This document shows positions 1 to 12,736 of a stretch of 64,000 nt of DNA, in pieces. Location of the stretch: NCBI RefSeq assembly GCF_000003195.3, contig NC_012878.2, positions 58,404,629 through 58,468,628 on the forward strand, in the 5' to 3' direction. The position numbers were made by a program, and so were the translations under genes. The notes under the pieces were generated by a model. It was given only the letters and a program-made list of their open reading frames with translations. It made no database searches and was not told the origin of the DNA. This DNA is from Sorghum bicolor (Eukaryota > Streptophyta > Magnoliopsida > Poales > Poaceae). Each line of letters begins with the position of its first letter. Position 1 is the stretch's first letter.

Positions 1-913
<913 letters not shown>

Positions 914-1039
914 GCTAGTGATTTGTCTCTGTCACCATTACGGACACCCTAAACTAGCCAAGTAATAGGTCTAAACTTAGACCTATCAAGGACGTCCTAA
1001 GTTAGCCAAGCCTATTTTTTACTCAGAGCAAATAACATA

Positions 1040-1243
1040 GGCCTTGTTTAGTTCACCCTGAAAACCAAAAAGTTTTCAAGATTCTCCGTCACATCGAATC
1101 TTGTGGCACATGCATAAAACATTAAATATAGACGAAAACAAAAACTAACGAGACGAATCTTTTGATCCTAGTTAGTTCATAATTAGATAATATTTGTCAC
1201 AAACAAACGAAAGTGCTACAGTACCGAAAAGTGAAACAAGGCC
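1040..1243. mobile_element. MITE of the GGCCTTGTTTAG family
   Basis: Terminal inverted repeats GGCCTTGTTTAG and the matching right end enclose about 204 bases. They are flanked on both sides by ATA, a 3-bp target duplication. The interior has the family landmarks: a motif near the left end reading CACATCGAATCTTG, an AAATATAGA motif in the middle, and AAAGTGCTACAGTA near the right end. Non-coding. Confidence 0.8.
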
Positions 1244-1479
1244 ATAGTGTTTTATTTATCGCCGCAGATAGATCATGCATCATCAACTAACCATGCATAT
1301 TATGTAGGGTACAGAGACTAGTCACTCACCTAGTCTCTAGTCTTTGTGCTGCTTCTTCCAGCATGTCTTGCGTTGCTCGTTCATCAATTCCATCTCCTAT
1401 AGCTAGCTAGTCTCGTGTTGACGTCGACGAAAGGAAAGTCAATAGCGATGGCGACCTACGACGACGGTGGCCAAGGGTT

Positions 1480-1711
1480 TCTTCGCTTTAGTTCATGAAA
1501 TTTTTTTGTTTTGGTTCCTATAGTACTTTTGTTTGTATTTGATATTTATTATCCAATCACAGACTAAATAGACTCAGAAGATTCGTCTTGTAAATTACAG
1601 ACAAACTGTGTAATTAGTTTTTATTTTCGTTTATATTTAGTACTTCATGCATATGTCCAAAGATTCGATGTAACGAAAAATTTTAAATTTTTTTGGAAAC
1701 TAAACAAGGTT
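1480..1711. mobile_element. Degraded MITE of the GGCCTTGTTTAG family (inverted)
   Basis: The interior landmarks of the family occur in reverse order and strand, ending in GGAAACTAAACAAGG near 1708. The left terminal repeat is eroded, so no target duplication can be read. Confidence 0.6.
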
Positions 1712-3772
1712 GTACTCTTGTTCAAGAAAGGAAAGGAATGCAAAGTGCAATGACGACTGTGGTGTTTTCCCAAGTTGGTTTTCGTATCTTGTGGTTGTAT
1801 TTGCTTTTGCACAGACGACACAAGAGAGAAAACCAAAATATGGTTATTATGGTACTTACTTTTAGCCAAGATCTATTAGACACTCAAGATAGCATTTAAC
1901 AAGAAATTTGATACACATAAAAATGCCTTTATATATTATTAGTCTTACTACATATAGATACAGAAACACAATAGGTACCATTAGAGAGATTCTCTCAAAC
2001 AAGGATTCACATTTTCTTTCGTACTCGTTGAATTGAAAGAATACATATATGAACTTTATTAGACAAATAAAAAGGATTCGTCTCGCAAAAAAAAAACAAA
2101 GATTCACAAATAACACGTGTCACACTCAACCTGTTATATATGAATAGTAGGTGTCCTTATAGAATACAGTTTTGCTCATACGTGCTACGTAGTTTCATGG
2201 ATTAATATTGTCTTTTTTTGACCAATTATTAGTATACATATGTTGCTTTACGACGGCTGCTTTTGCTTATATGTTAAATACTGTACATGCCCACGCACAT
2301 TAATATTAGTTTCTAAAGTGGGAGAAGCTTATAAAAAGAAAAAGTGAGGAGATGTAGGAGTATATTTATGTAAGCCTAACGACTAAAAAATCTCCTATAG
2401 GCATGCAACTTGTGCAATCAGCGTCGAAAATTATGAAATGAAATAAGGTACATATAGGACACGCTTTCAACGAATAAAATATCTTTCTGTTCGCTTAAGC
2501 TTATTTGCTGAATCTGTCAGTCATTTAATAATTTTTTTCATAATAAATTAGAAAATAGTACTTTCAACCATGACTTATCAGCCAAATGAATAGAGCGACT
2601 TTGACTTACCCAATTTGGGTTCTAAAAGTACGATATCTTCCTAGTAATAAATCAAACTGTTTCAAAATTAATAAAGTTTATAAAAAAAACCAATATTACT
2701 CATAGTACCGTAATAAGATCATTAGATTCCTCTTGAGATATACTTCTATATAATCCTTATTGGATGTCATAAATATTGACATCTTTTTATATATATAAAT
2801 CTGTTATATGCTCAGAAAAAATATAAATTTAGTTAAACTTTATACAGTGTTTAGCTGAAAACAGCAGACTAGGAGCATTTTATTCCGGACAGAGGTATAC
2901 ATGAGAACCGTGAAGAAGAAGAAGAAGAATAATAATAATAATAATAAAGTACTTGGCGTCAGAAGGAAGAAAAAGATATATTACTTAAAACAGAGATGGA
3001 ACAGTTAATAAGAGGATGATGGTTTGGTTTTTCTACGCGAGCAGTCCGTGCCAGCAGTGACCTCTTCGCCGTCGCTGATGGTCCAGAAACGACCGACCAG
3101 GCCCCCTCTCCCACGGCCGGGTTCGCCGTCGTCACGGGCGACGCCGGCAACCCACGGCCACGGGAGCAAGATCAACGGACCGACCGGCAGCTAGCTTGAG
3201 CATCACCGCCGGATCCATGGCGGTGCACATCGCATTCGCATCCGGTCATGAACTGATGACAGATCCAGCTTGATTGATCATACGTACGCTAGCAGAAAAT
3301 ATCCAGGGAATTTCGTTCACTCGTAGCAGTCCGTCGATCAAGTGGGATTCTGTGTACGAGAGATGCAGAATCCCCCTGACAACTTGGTGGATCTCACGAA
3401 TCAATTCTTCCTCTCGCCTTCGTCACTGAATGTTCAAGTGGGATTCTGTGTATCGTATTGAATGAAAACAGAAAAATCCGAGGCCTCTACTCCTTTTATT
3501 TATAAATACAAATAAATTCGTAATTTTTCTCCGAGGAAATTACTGTACATATAGAAAATAAAAAAATATGAATTGAGATACGTGCCCGGAACGAACCTTC
3601 AAGATGCGGCCACGCGCCTGCTCCGACGTCCGCGTCCGTCGCTGACCGCCGGCGTCGCACACTGCTGCTCCACCTCTCTCTTTCACTTGCACGCACCATT
3701 CCGCAGACGCAGCAAGCAGTGCGCAACCATCTTCCTCTCCATGCCGCTCTTACACCTGACATGACCTCAGCT
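1712..3772. other. Intergenic and promoter-proximal DNA of the first SLAH gene
   Basis: No gene recognised. It contains a fragment of a second repeat family around 2484-2600 (TGTTCGCTTAAGCTTAT start, relatives near 6190 and 34225) and a small GAA/AAT microsatellite at about 2911-2946. The GC rise after 3560 marks the promoter and 5' region of the downstream gene. Confidence 0.5.
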
Positions 3773-3781
3773 CTATATATA
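3773..3781 (+). promoter_or_regulatory. TATA box of the first SLAH gene
   Basis: The sequence TATATATAC lies about 50 bases before the ATG at 3830, so transcription probably starts near 3800-3810 with a short leader. It also decides the start codon: the in-frame open region extends back to 3719, but that part would lie upstream of transcription. Confidence 0.6.
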
Positions 3782-3829
3782 CGGGCGCCGAGCGCGAGCT
3801 CGGCTGCACATCCTGGCGACCGAGCTGCC

Positions 3830-5792
3830 ATGTCCACCAGCGAGAGCGTCCAGATGGCGAGGGTGGGCGACGGAGCCAGCACGGCGCGCCCGTTGCCGGA
3901 GCTGCTCCGGCTGCCGCTGCCGCAGGCGCGGGACACCTTCGTCGACGGTGGTCGCGCTCCCGGTTCCCCCGTGGCTGCTGCTGCCAGTGCCAGGACTGCG
4001 GAGTCGATGGAGACCCTGTACTCCGTCGCCTTCAGCGTGCCGGCGTCGCCGTCGGGGCTGCACCACGGCGCGTGCGCGTCCGTCGTCCGCAGCGTGACGC
4101 CGCCGACGCCACAGCTGGCGGAACACCAGCACAAGCACGCGGAGGCAGCGCCGCTGCCACAGCTGCTCAACCAGGCGAGGTACCACTCGCAGCCGGCGCT
4201 GACCATCCGGACCGAGGAACCCCCGCCCCTGCAACGGGTGCGCACCGTGTCGCGCAGCGACAGCATGCGCGACCGCCGCTTCGACCAGTTCAAGACCTTC
4301 TCCGGCCGCCTGGAGCGGCAGCTGTCCAACCTCCGCGGGGTGGCCGTGGACATCGAGCCCGCCGCCGCCGTCTCCAACTCCCACAAGAAGATGATCTCCG
4401 AGGAGGAGCTGGCGGACACCGACGACGACGGCGAGATCCCCACGGCCGACCGCTACTTCGCCGCGCTGGAAGGGCCCGAGCTCGAGACGCTGCGGGCGAC
4501 GGAGGTGTCGGCGCTGCCGGAGGACGAGACGTGGCCGTTCCTGCTGCGGTTCCCGATCAACGCGTTCGGGATGTGCCTGGGCGTGAGCAGCCAGGCCATG
4601 CTGTGGAAGACGCTGCAGTCGGAGCCATCGACGGCGTTCCTGCACGTGAGCCCCGCCGTGAACAGCGCGCTCTGGTGGATCTCCGCGTCGCTCATGGCGC
4701 TCGTCTCCTTCACCTACCTGCTCAAGATCGTCTTCTACTTCGAAGCGGTCCGGCGCGAGTTCCACCACCCGATCCGCGTCAACTTCTTCTTCGCGCCATG
4801 GATCGCCTGCCTCTTCCTCGTCAAGGGCCTGCCGCAGCCGGTGGCGGACGTCCACCACGTCGTCTGGTACATCCTCATGGCGCCCATCCTGTTCCTCGAC
4901 CTCAAGATCTACGGCCAGTGGATGTCCGGCGGCGACCGCCGGCTGTCCAAGGTGGCCACCCCGACAAACCACCTCGCCGTCGTCGGCAACTTCGTCGGCG
5001 CGCTGCTGGGCGCCAAGATGGGGCTCCGGGAGGTGCCCATCTTCTTCTTCGCCGTCGGGGTGGTGCACTACCTGGTGCTGTTCGTGACGCTGTACCAGAG
5101 GCTCCCCACCAACGCGAAGCTCCCCAAGGAGCTCCACCCGGTGTTCTTCCTCTTCATCGCCGCGCCGAGCGTCGCGTCCGTCGGCTGGGCAAGGCTCTGC
5201 GGCGAATTCAACTACGCCGCCAAGATCTTCTACTTCACGTCCCTCTTCCTCTACATGTCACTGGTACATACGTGTACATCTATTGTCTTTGTTCTCTTCC
5301 TCGACAAGCGTGATGTATATATACAACATGCATTTAGTGATCGTGTATATACGTATATGTATACAGGTGGTTCGTATCAACCTGTTCCGGGGCGTCCGCT
5401 TCTCGCTGGCGTGGTGGGCGTACACGTTCCCGATGACGAGCGTGGCCATCGCGGCGGCGGTGTACTCGTCGACGGTGACCAACGTGCTCACCCGGGCGCT
5501 GGCCGTGGGGCTGTCCGGGGTGGCGTCCGTCACCGTCGCCGGCGTGCTGGTGACCACAGTGTACCGCGCGTTCGTGCGCAAGGACTTGTTCCCCAACGAC
5601 GTGTCCATCGCCGTGACGCAGCGGCCCAAGGCTAAGTTCGGCAAGATCCTCGCGCACATCCGCGCCTCCGGCGACGGCGTCAAGGACCTCGTCTTCGCCG
5701 TCTCTAGGCACGGCAGCGGCTCCGCCGACACCAACAGTGCTAGCGAGTCGCCGTCGCCCATGGCGCGCGGCCGCCGCAGAGCAGAGCTGTAG
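3830..5792 (+). CDS. SLAH2/3: S-type anion channel, SLAC1-homolog (SLAH2/SLAH3 type)
   Basis: Exons 3830-5263 and 5367-5792 join in phase 0 across a 103-bp GT-AG intron, giving 619 residues. The family forms plasma-membrane channels releasing nitrate or chloride, gated by Ca-dependent and other kinases. Residues 1-234 are a Ser/Pro-rich cytosolic N-terminus containing the SLAH2/3-type motif RFDQFKTFSGRLERQL. From about residue 235 (WPFLLRFPINAFGMCLGVSS) comes the ten-helix TehA/SLAC core, with AVRREFHHPIRVNFFFAPW and, just after the splice, RGVRFSLAWWAYTFP. The tail is Ser-rich and basic. The intron splits the last part of the core (SLFLYMSL / VVRINLF); the tandem relative at 10869 encodes the same join without an intron, which confirms the splice. 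The ATG lies just downstream of a TATA box. Long antisense and +1 frames are GC-rich shadows. The nitrate/chloride preference cannot be read here. Confidence 0.93.
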
Positions 5793-6565
5793 GCTACCGT
5801 CGATCTCCAAACAATTCTCTGCTACTTGTCTGTACAGGCTTCAGATAGGCTAGTAGTAGTTCTTGAATTTTCCATGCATCCGTGCAGCAGAGATTCACTG
5901 CACCTGCGCTACACATAGCGGTGCCTGCCGGGATTGGCAGCGATAAATGTGCGTCCTTTGAGCGATTGCCATGACAAGGATGCAATCACGGGATGACACT
6001 ATTAGTTCAATTCAGTTTGTCGAATTATCTTGTTACATATATAGGATAATTACCTTTGAACCTTCATGACTGATTCTCTGATGTCTTTTGTAAACCTTGG
6101 GACACTGTACTGTATCATTCTCAGGGGTAGATAACGTGTGACCCGTCGCATGGAACGAGAGCATGTGACCCTGTCCCGTTCATCTTCCTCTCTTAGAGAT
6201 TGTGAAAATACTGTTTTCTAATTTATTATGATAGAAAAACACTGTTAGCTAACAAAAAATATGACTTATAACCACGTTACAAGGATGTCACGGGCACGGT
6301 TCATTTTCCTCCCTTGACCACGCCAGGCCTGCCAATGCCCAACACCCCGCTGCAGCGTGCTAGCATCCACTAGAGCTCCACGGACGCGGCGATGACCTCA
6401 GAGCTCTAGCGAAACCTAGGCCCCTCCTCCCACGGTGGCAAGCTTCGACCATGGCATCCCCACCTTGACCTGCCTCGCCGCCATCCCCACCTCCCGGTTG
6501 GCCTTTCTCCCGCCCGAACCCCCATCTATGCCTGCCAAAGATGGAGAAAAAGAGGAGGAGAGGCT

Positions 6566-6600
<35 letters not shown>

Positions 6601-7281
6601 GTTGAACCTTACCTGACGCCGGCGAGCTCATTGCCTTGGTAATGGTCGGGGTACACTAAAATGCTCAGCTTTAGTAAGGCTTGCTCACAAAGACTTGTGC
6701 TCAAACACTATTTCCTTTGTATACTAAATCATCTAGCCTTTGCATAATTTAGGACCAATTTGATATGCTCTTTGAAACAGTGCGCGGAGGAGCCGGAGGT
6801 GAAGGAAACAAACAATAGCTTTATTAGCTCCTAGTTTATTTTAAGAGGAGAAAAAAAAACCTCCCTCGTAGCAGTGCGAAAAAAATCGGAACCGGAGCCT
6901 CTCAAAGTTCTACTCAACGGACCTCAATTCAATGCTTCAAGTGACCGGCAAAACCGCAAAATTGAATAATAAAAGGATTGCTGGTACGTGGTATTATCCT
7001 CTAAAGCATGCATTTTCTAAGAAACCTTTCCGCAGGTTTTTTTTTTGCTTTTTCAAATAGCTGGAACCTTGTTTTTTTTTAAAAAAAAAAGAAGAACGCT
7101 TTTGACTTTGCACTTGTCCTGAGCTTTCCATTCAATGTTTATTCCTCGAAATAAAACGTATATAGATTTGGGCCTTTGTATATGTGTACGAGTTCAGCCC
7201 AGTACGATCGGGCCCATTATTACAACCTTGTTTTGGTTAATGCCTTCCATTGGATTTCATTTGCCCGCCCGGAAGCGACAC
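5793..7281. other. 3' flank and intergenic DNA
   Basis: This covers the 3' flank of the SLAH gene and then non-coding DNA. A GA microsatellite with GATA interruptions lies at about 6566-6600. A fragment of the TTCGCT/TTATAAG repeat family lies near 6190-6290. No gene was recognised. Confidence 0.45.
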
Positions 7282-7983
7282 CAGGCCCGGCCCTGGGGCA
7301 GGGCGAGCGGGGCGGCCGTTCCAGGCCCTCCGATGCCAAGGGGCCCTAGCGGCTATACGTGTACGTACATATTACATAGTGTAGCTTTTGTGGTTTGAGC
7401 GCTGCCCCAAAAGTACATGGGAGCATCCACTAGTACAAGCTGAAATTGATGCATTATTTCTATCCGCTGGAGCTATATGCCTGCACAACGACCATCACAC
7501 TAGAGAAATTTGTCATCGCTATAAGTTATCGTCTCATCTTCAGAATTTAGGTCCACTAGTCACGGTTCAAGTGATAATTGTCCTAAGTGAAACATCTCTA
7601 CCTTTAAGTAAATCTATAGATCCTAATCTAAAAAAAAGTAAATATATAGAAAATGCACTAATGTCTGCAACATCAAACAAGATTCTTTAAATATACCATA
7701 TAAATATAATATATTTAGACAACATATTTTTTTGATATTGTAGGTTTTAATACCTTTTCTTTAAATATGATCAAAACTAGAGAAGCTTGATTAGGACAAT
7801 TCCAATATGAACTACAATTTCAAATGAAGGGAGCATAAATTATTTCATCAAATATGTATTTTTTTTATATATTCCAAGTAATAAATATATTATGCATTAT
7901 ACTATTATTGTTACAATATTAAAATTAAGGGGTCCTAATCGCCGGTTTCGCTCTAGGCCCTAGAAAACACAGGACCGGCGCTG
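7282..7983. mobile_element. Non-autonomous hAT transposon with intact 8-bp target duplication
   Basis: The left end CAGGCCCGGCCCTG and the right end CAGGACCGGCGCTG are imperfect inverted repeats. Both are directly flanked by the same octamer, AGCGACAC, at 7274-7281 and 7984-7991. An 8-bp duplication and CAG-type ends are the signature of the hAT superfamily. The 702-bp body has a 100-residue open stretch (7388-7690) that I cannot match to a hAT transposase core (no dimerisation motif seen), so the element is non-autonomous and mobilised in trans. Confidence 0.85.
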
Positions 7984-7991
7984 AGCGACAC

Positions 7992-9969
7992 TGTAGACAC
8001 TTGACAAGTTTTAATGGTACATGACGTCTTCATCTTTGCGCAATGCAAATCTATGTGCATGGCGTCAGCCTTGTTAGAGTAGAAGGAATAAATACCGTAT
8101 ATTCAACGTTGCATTGTTATCCAAAAAAAATATCTAGATTATTTGCTCAATAATTAGAGCCTATTTAGCATAACTTTTTCTACTTCTGAATTTTACAAAA
8201 TAACTCTCTAAGGAAAGTAGTTATGTGGCTGAAACTGATTTTGTGTAGAAAATAATTTAGCCTCGAAAGATAAGGTGAGAAGATAGGTTTTTTCAGCTCA
8301 CATCTTCTAGTTCGTTTCATGGAATCACTCATAGAATCAGTAGATTCATTTCTCTATAAAATATGGTTTGGTAGAGCTACTTTGGATCCAACTTAGAAGT
8401 TGCTTTGAGAACCCTCCCAATAATCTCTTATTAAGCAACTCTATTTGCACCCAAGCACCAAAAGTTAGCCAAAAACACCCGCCCGAGACATGCTTGGCAA
8501 TTCCTTAAAATTCTCGTATGAGAAGAAACATCCTTACTATCATTTTGGTTCACCTTAATCATCGTTAACAACAATAGCCATCTCATCTAGCCTCTCTCTA
8601 AAAGTCACAATTATAGTTGACCTGAAGTATATGCCTTTAAATTATCTATCTCTATCATTATAAAAAAAAATAGTTCAATGCTTGCTTTTTAAATTGGCAT
8701 CGCCTATTATGATATAACAAAACTAACCCAAAGAGTTCATGTCTTGCATTGCTCCACATGCTTTTCGAATAAACATTTTACTCCTTACTCCCTCCGTCTT
8801 GTAGTACAGTGCATTCTAGCATTCAAAAATATTTCATAAATATAACGCATTCTAAAGGACAACAAAAAACATTGCATTAAGTACTTTCCATTTATCAACA
8901 AATCACCATTAATCGCGTTGATGATAGTGTCTGATTAGGAAATAAAATGAGGATAAATGCGTCTTTTATGTTCTCTCTTAATTTATCTTAAAATTTCTAG
9001 AATGCACTATATATTCAAAACAATACCATTATTATCTGTACTTGAACGCTGATACTCTCTGTGATTCCAAAATAGGATAATCCAAGCAAGGCAGTACCAA
9101 TTTCATGGCTTGACTCCATATCTAATAAGTACTGTATTAGTTTTGGAGCACTGCTATCTGATCTGAAGCTGCACCTTCTCAATATAGCAAGCAACAGCCT
9201 TCACAAAATAACCCCTGTCTCCAGCAAGCAACAGCCTCTGCTTGCGCTGTCTCCGCCCTCGTAGAGTTTTGAAGCAGGTTTGGAGTGGCCCTTTTGCAGG
9301 TATAAGCAGGGTTTGATGCATGGACACCGTTGCGTCGATCACCCACCGGGCTTATAGCTCCAAACCGCAGTAGCTAAGGCGGCTGCCTGCATTGTCCAAT
9401 ATCTCTTTCTTTGCGTCCCTAATTCTGAATTGAAATTTCCATGGATTTATCTTAAGATAGTAGTAAGGCTAGCTCTACAGAGAGCTAGCTATCAGTCAGC
9501 TATATATATTTTTCGTTGCAGCTTGCCTGTTTCTTAATTAAGTAGTACACATTTGATGTTGGGTGTCGACTGATGTATCATTAGTGCAATATAAATAGTG
9601 GTCATCGGACTGTTTTGCTGTAACGTGATTCGTTGGTCTGGGCACTGTATTTTGCCAAAACACGCTCAAAATAGACCCCAGTTTAGCAGTTCGATCTACG
9701 CCGTTCACGAATTCAGTTTGACTGGTGCCCGGAGCAAGGTAAGCAACCTATTCTCAACTTCAACATTTTAGCTTAGGCTGATGCTGATGCTAATACTGAA
9801 ATGTCAGCCAAATTTCAGCGAAACAAACAATAAGGTATTACTGCTCAAGGCGGACCCTTGCCTCTTTTTAAATAACAGCAACGTATATATGACTAGACTA
9901 GATCGTCCTCCCACGAGCCAGCTAGGCCCGGTCTAATTCAGGAAACCAATCACGTTCCTAGTGTATATA
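7992..9969. other. Intergenic DNA between the SLAH genes
   Basis: AT-rich, with no gene recognised. It contains a Stowaway-like fragment starting near 8788 (TACTCCCTCCGT) whose right end is eroded near 9020. The short open frame near 9154-9342 (minus) has no recognisable domain. Confidence 0.45.
8788..9020. mobile_element. Stowaway-like MITE fragment
   Basis: It begins TA-CTCCCTCCGTC, the classic grass Stowaway end. An internal GTGCATTCTAGCATTC is mirrored near 8997 as CTAGAATGCAC, consistent with a folded-back element. The right terminal repeat is not intact. Confidence 0.5.
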
Positions 9970-10201
9970 GGCCTTGTTTAGTTCGTAAAATTTTTCAAGA
10001 TTCTCCGTCACATCGAATCTTGCGGCACATGTATGGAGCATTAAATATACATAAAAACAAAAACTATTTGCACAGTTCATCTGTAAACCGCGAGATGAAT
10101 CTTTTAAGCCTAGTTACTCTATAATTGGACAATGTTTGTTAAATAAAAACGAAAATGCTACAGTACCGTTTTTCACAACTTTTTGCGAACTGAACAAGGC
10201 C
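9970..10201. mobile_element. MITE of the GGCCTTGTTTAG family
   Basis: Terminal repeats GGCCTTGTTTAGTTCG and CGAACTGAACAAGGCC enclose 232 bases. ATA occurs on both flanks as a 3-bp duplication. It lies about 670 bp upstream of the second SLAH start codon. Confidence 0.85.
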
Positions 10202-10700
10202 ATAACATTCCAGTGTTCATGGAGCATAATAAAGTATAGCTATCTATTAGAGAGCCAAGTAAAGTACGTTTTTGTGTTCCTTGAGCGGGTCGTTATCATC
10301 ATCAACTAGTAATAAAAATTGCTAAGCCTAGACAAAACGGCGAGGGGACAACCTGCTGAATGAAACTTTTAAGCCTGTCCTAGACTCTTCTTTTTAATTT
10401 TTTTTTCTTGGAAATACAATCGCAGAAAACTAGAGCAATGTCCATGTCCCATCGTGCTGTCGATGAGCTCGAGTAAATTATGTGGCCGACGGCGGCGGCA
10501 GAGGCTGCGCGCGCTGAATCTCCATGTATATATACATATTTGTTGCTGTTGTGATCTGAGATGGCTGCGTTGCGTGCCCTCAACTTTTGACTGCTGCTCT
10601 TGTTCTCATCTGTTCTTCTGTCAACTCTTTTCTACTGCGTCCCTGGCTTTACCAGCTCGCCGAACACATTCACCTGCCACTTCCGGAACATACGTATATG

Positions 10701-10722
10701 TATATGTATATATATATATATC
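10701..10722 (+). promoter_or_regulatory. TATA-rich core promoter of the second SLAH gene
   Basis: An alternating TATATGTATATATA tract lies about 150 bases before the ATG at 10869. It is the only strong TATA candidate in the 300 bases upstream, and would leave a leader of roughly 120 bases. Confidence 0.45.
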
Positions 10723-10868
10723 CACCGTGTCATGCTTTCCCCGTTCTCCATGGACGGTGTCTGCATCGTCGTCGTCGTACATCGAAGGAGTGAGTGAGGA
10801 GCTCTTCTCGTTCACGGCAAGCAGTGCAGGCTTTCACCTTCTCTCTAGCGTCAGCTTCATTCACCCAA

Positions 10869-12527
10869 ATGGCAGCACCGCAGAGTGATCACTCGCTGCC
10901 GTACTCCATTTCGATCAGCGTGGCGCCATCAAACGAGGCGAAGCTCGACGCGCACCGCCCCGACGCCGTGCCGGCCATGACCACCGAGGAGGTGAAGCAG
11001 GCGCGGCACCGCCCGCAGCCAACGCTGACGATCAGGAGCGAGGAGCCGCCGCGGCGGCAGCAGCAGCAGAGCCAGGGCACGCTGGCGCACAGCGACAGCA
11101 CAACAGGGGAGCGGGACCGGCGGTTCGATCAGTTCAAGACCTTAGGCGGACGCCTGGAGCGGCAGCTGTCCAGCATCCGCGGGGGGTCGCAGCACCCGGC
11201 CGCCGCCGTCGCCGACGACGACGACGAGGCGAACAGGGACTCCGAGGCGGAGACCGACGACGACAGCGGCGAGGTCCCCACCGCCGACCGGTACTTCGCG
11301 GCCCTGGAAGGGCCCGAGCTCGAGACGCTCCGGGCGACGGAGGTGCCCGTGCTGCCCTCGGACGAGACGTGGCCGTTCCTGCTGCGGTTCCCGATCAGCG
11401 CGTTCGGGATGTGCATGGGCGTCAGCAGCCAGGCGATGCTGTGGAAGACGCTGGAGCAGGAACCTTCCACGGCGTTCCTCGGCGTGAGCCCCAGCGTGAA
11501 CGACGTGCTCTGGTGTGTCTCCGCCGCGCTCATGGCGCTCGTCTCCTTCATCTACCTCCTCAAGGCCGTCTTCTACTTCGAGGCGGTGCGGCGCGAGTTC
11601 CACCACCCGATCCGCGTCAACTTCTTCTTCGCGCCGTGGATCGCATGCCTCTTCCTCGCCAAAGGCCTGCCGGAGCCCGTGACGACGCTGCACCACGCGG
11701 TGTGGTACCAGCTGATGGCGCCCATCCTGATCCTCGACCTCAAGATGTACGGTCAGTGGATGTCCGGCGGCGAGTGGCGGCTGTCCCGCGTGGCGAGCCC
11801 GACCAGCCACCTCGCCGTCGTGGGCAACTTCGTCGGCGCGCTGCTCGGCGCACGGATGGGCCTCCGCGAACCGGCGCTCTTCTTCTTCGCCGTCGGGTCC
11901 GTGCACTACGTGGTGCTGTTCGTGACGCTGTACCAGCGGCTGCCCACCAACGTGCCGCTGCCGAGGGACCTCCACCCGGTCTTCTTCCTCTTCGTGGCGA
12001 CGCCGAGCGTGGCGTCGGTGGCGTGGGCCAGGATCAGCGGCGAGTTCGGCCTCGGCGCAAGGCTCGCTTACTACGTCTCGCTCTTCCTCTACGCGTCGCT
12101 GGTGGCGCGCGTCAGCTTCTTCTTCAGGGGCGTGCGCTTCTCGCTGGCGTGGTGGGCGTACACGTTCCCGGTGACCAGCGCCGCCATCGCCACCGCGGTG
12201 TACGCGTCGGCGATGACCAGCGCGCTCACCCAGGCGCTGTCGGTCGGGCTGTCGGCGGTAGCGTCAGTCACCGTCGCCGGCGTGCTGGCCACCACCGTGT
12301 ACCGCGCGTTCGTGCGCCGGGACCTGTTCCCCAACGACGTGTCCATCGCCATCCGGCGGCGGCCCAAGGCCAAGTTCGGCAACATCCTCAAGCGCATCCG
12401 CACCTCCAGCGCTGACCTCAAGGATCTCGTCGTCTCCAGGCACGGCGGCGGCTCGGCGTCGGAGACCAGTAGCGTCAGCGAACCGCCCACCCCGATGGTG
12501 TACGGCCGCGGCAGAGCAGAGCCGTAG
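10869..12527 (+). CDS. SLAH2/3: S-type anion channel, SLAC1-homolog (SLAH2/SLAH3 type), intronless
   Basis: A single exon encodes 552 residues. It is a tandem relative of the gene at 3830 on the same strand, about 5.1 kb downstream of it. The N-terminus is shorter (WPFLLRFPISAFGM starts near residue 167) but keeps the DRRFDQFKTLGGRLERQL motif and the ADRYFAALEGPELETLRATE block just before the channel. The ten-helix core and the C-terminal end (FVRRDLFPNDVSIAI) follow the first copy closely. Start choice: an in-frame stop sits at 10791-10793 and the first in-frame ATG is at 10869. There is no intron at the site where the first copy has one (SLVARVSFFFRG reads straight through). The reading frame is intact, so the gene is presumably functional. 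The two copies may differ in regulation because their cytosolic N-termini have diverged most. Confidence 0.93.
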   Translation: MAAPQSDHSLPYSISISVAPSNEAKLDAHRPDAVPAMTTEEVKQARHRPQPTLTIRSEEPPRRQQQQSQGTLAHSDSTTGERDRRFDQFKTLGGRLERQLSSIRGGSQHPAAAVADDDDEANRDSEAETDDDSGEVPTADRYFAALEGPELETLRATEVPVLPSDETWPFLLRFPISAFGMCMGVSSQAMLWKTLEQEPSTAFLGVSPSVNDVLWCVSAALMALVSFIYLLKAVFYFEAVRREFHHPIRVNFFFAPWIACLFLAKGLPEPVTTLHHAVWYQLMAPILILDLKMYGQWMSGGEWRLSRVASPTSHLAVVGNFVGALLGARMGLREPALFFFAVGSVHYVVLFVTLYQRLPTNVPLPRDLHPVFFLFVATPSVASVAWARISGEFGLGARLAYYVSLFLYASLVARVSFFFRGVRFSLAWWAYTFPVTSAAIATAVYASAMTSALTQALSVGLSAVASVTVAGVLATTVYRAFVRRDLFPNDVSIAIRRRPKAKFGNILKRIRTSSADLKDLVVSRHGGGSASETSSVSEPPTPMVYGRGRAEP

Positions 12528-12736
12528 CCCGTAGCCGTAGGTGGATCACTGGATCATATTCATATTGGCTGCCTCTACAGTTATTTGGGCCTTTTGTTGG
12601 TGGACCATGAACTGGCCCAGCTGTAATAATCCAGCCCAATTAGGTTAGGCCCAACTAAAATTCTTCCCATTCACGAACTACTACAACTACTATTGCAGTA
12701 CTGAAATTCTCCCATGTAAATCTTATATAAGGCCTT

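Noticed and set aside
3719..3829. Upstream extension of the first SLAH reading frame
   Set aside because: It begins at a non-ATG codon and lies across and upstream of the TATA box at 3773, so it is not transcribed as coding sequence. The ATG at 3830 is used instead.
3773..5137. 454-codon antisense frame opposite the first SLAH gene, and similar frames opposite the second SLAH gene and MLKL
   Set aside because: High GC at third positions removes stops on the other strand. The products are Arg/His/Glu-rich with no domain, while the sense frames match known families.
5264..5366. Treating the first SLAH gene as frameshifted or truncated at 5635
   Set aside because: The shift disappears once a 103-bp GT-AG intron is removed. 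The joined protein matches the intronless tandem copy across the junction.
7135..7690. Open frames of 87 and 100 codons as a gene
   Set aside because: They lie across the left end of the hAT element, with no recognised domain and no splice logic.
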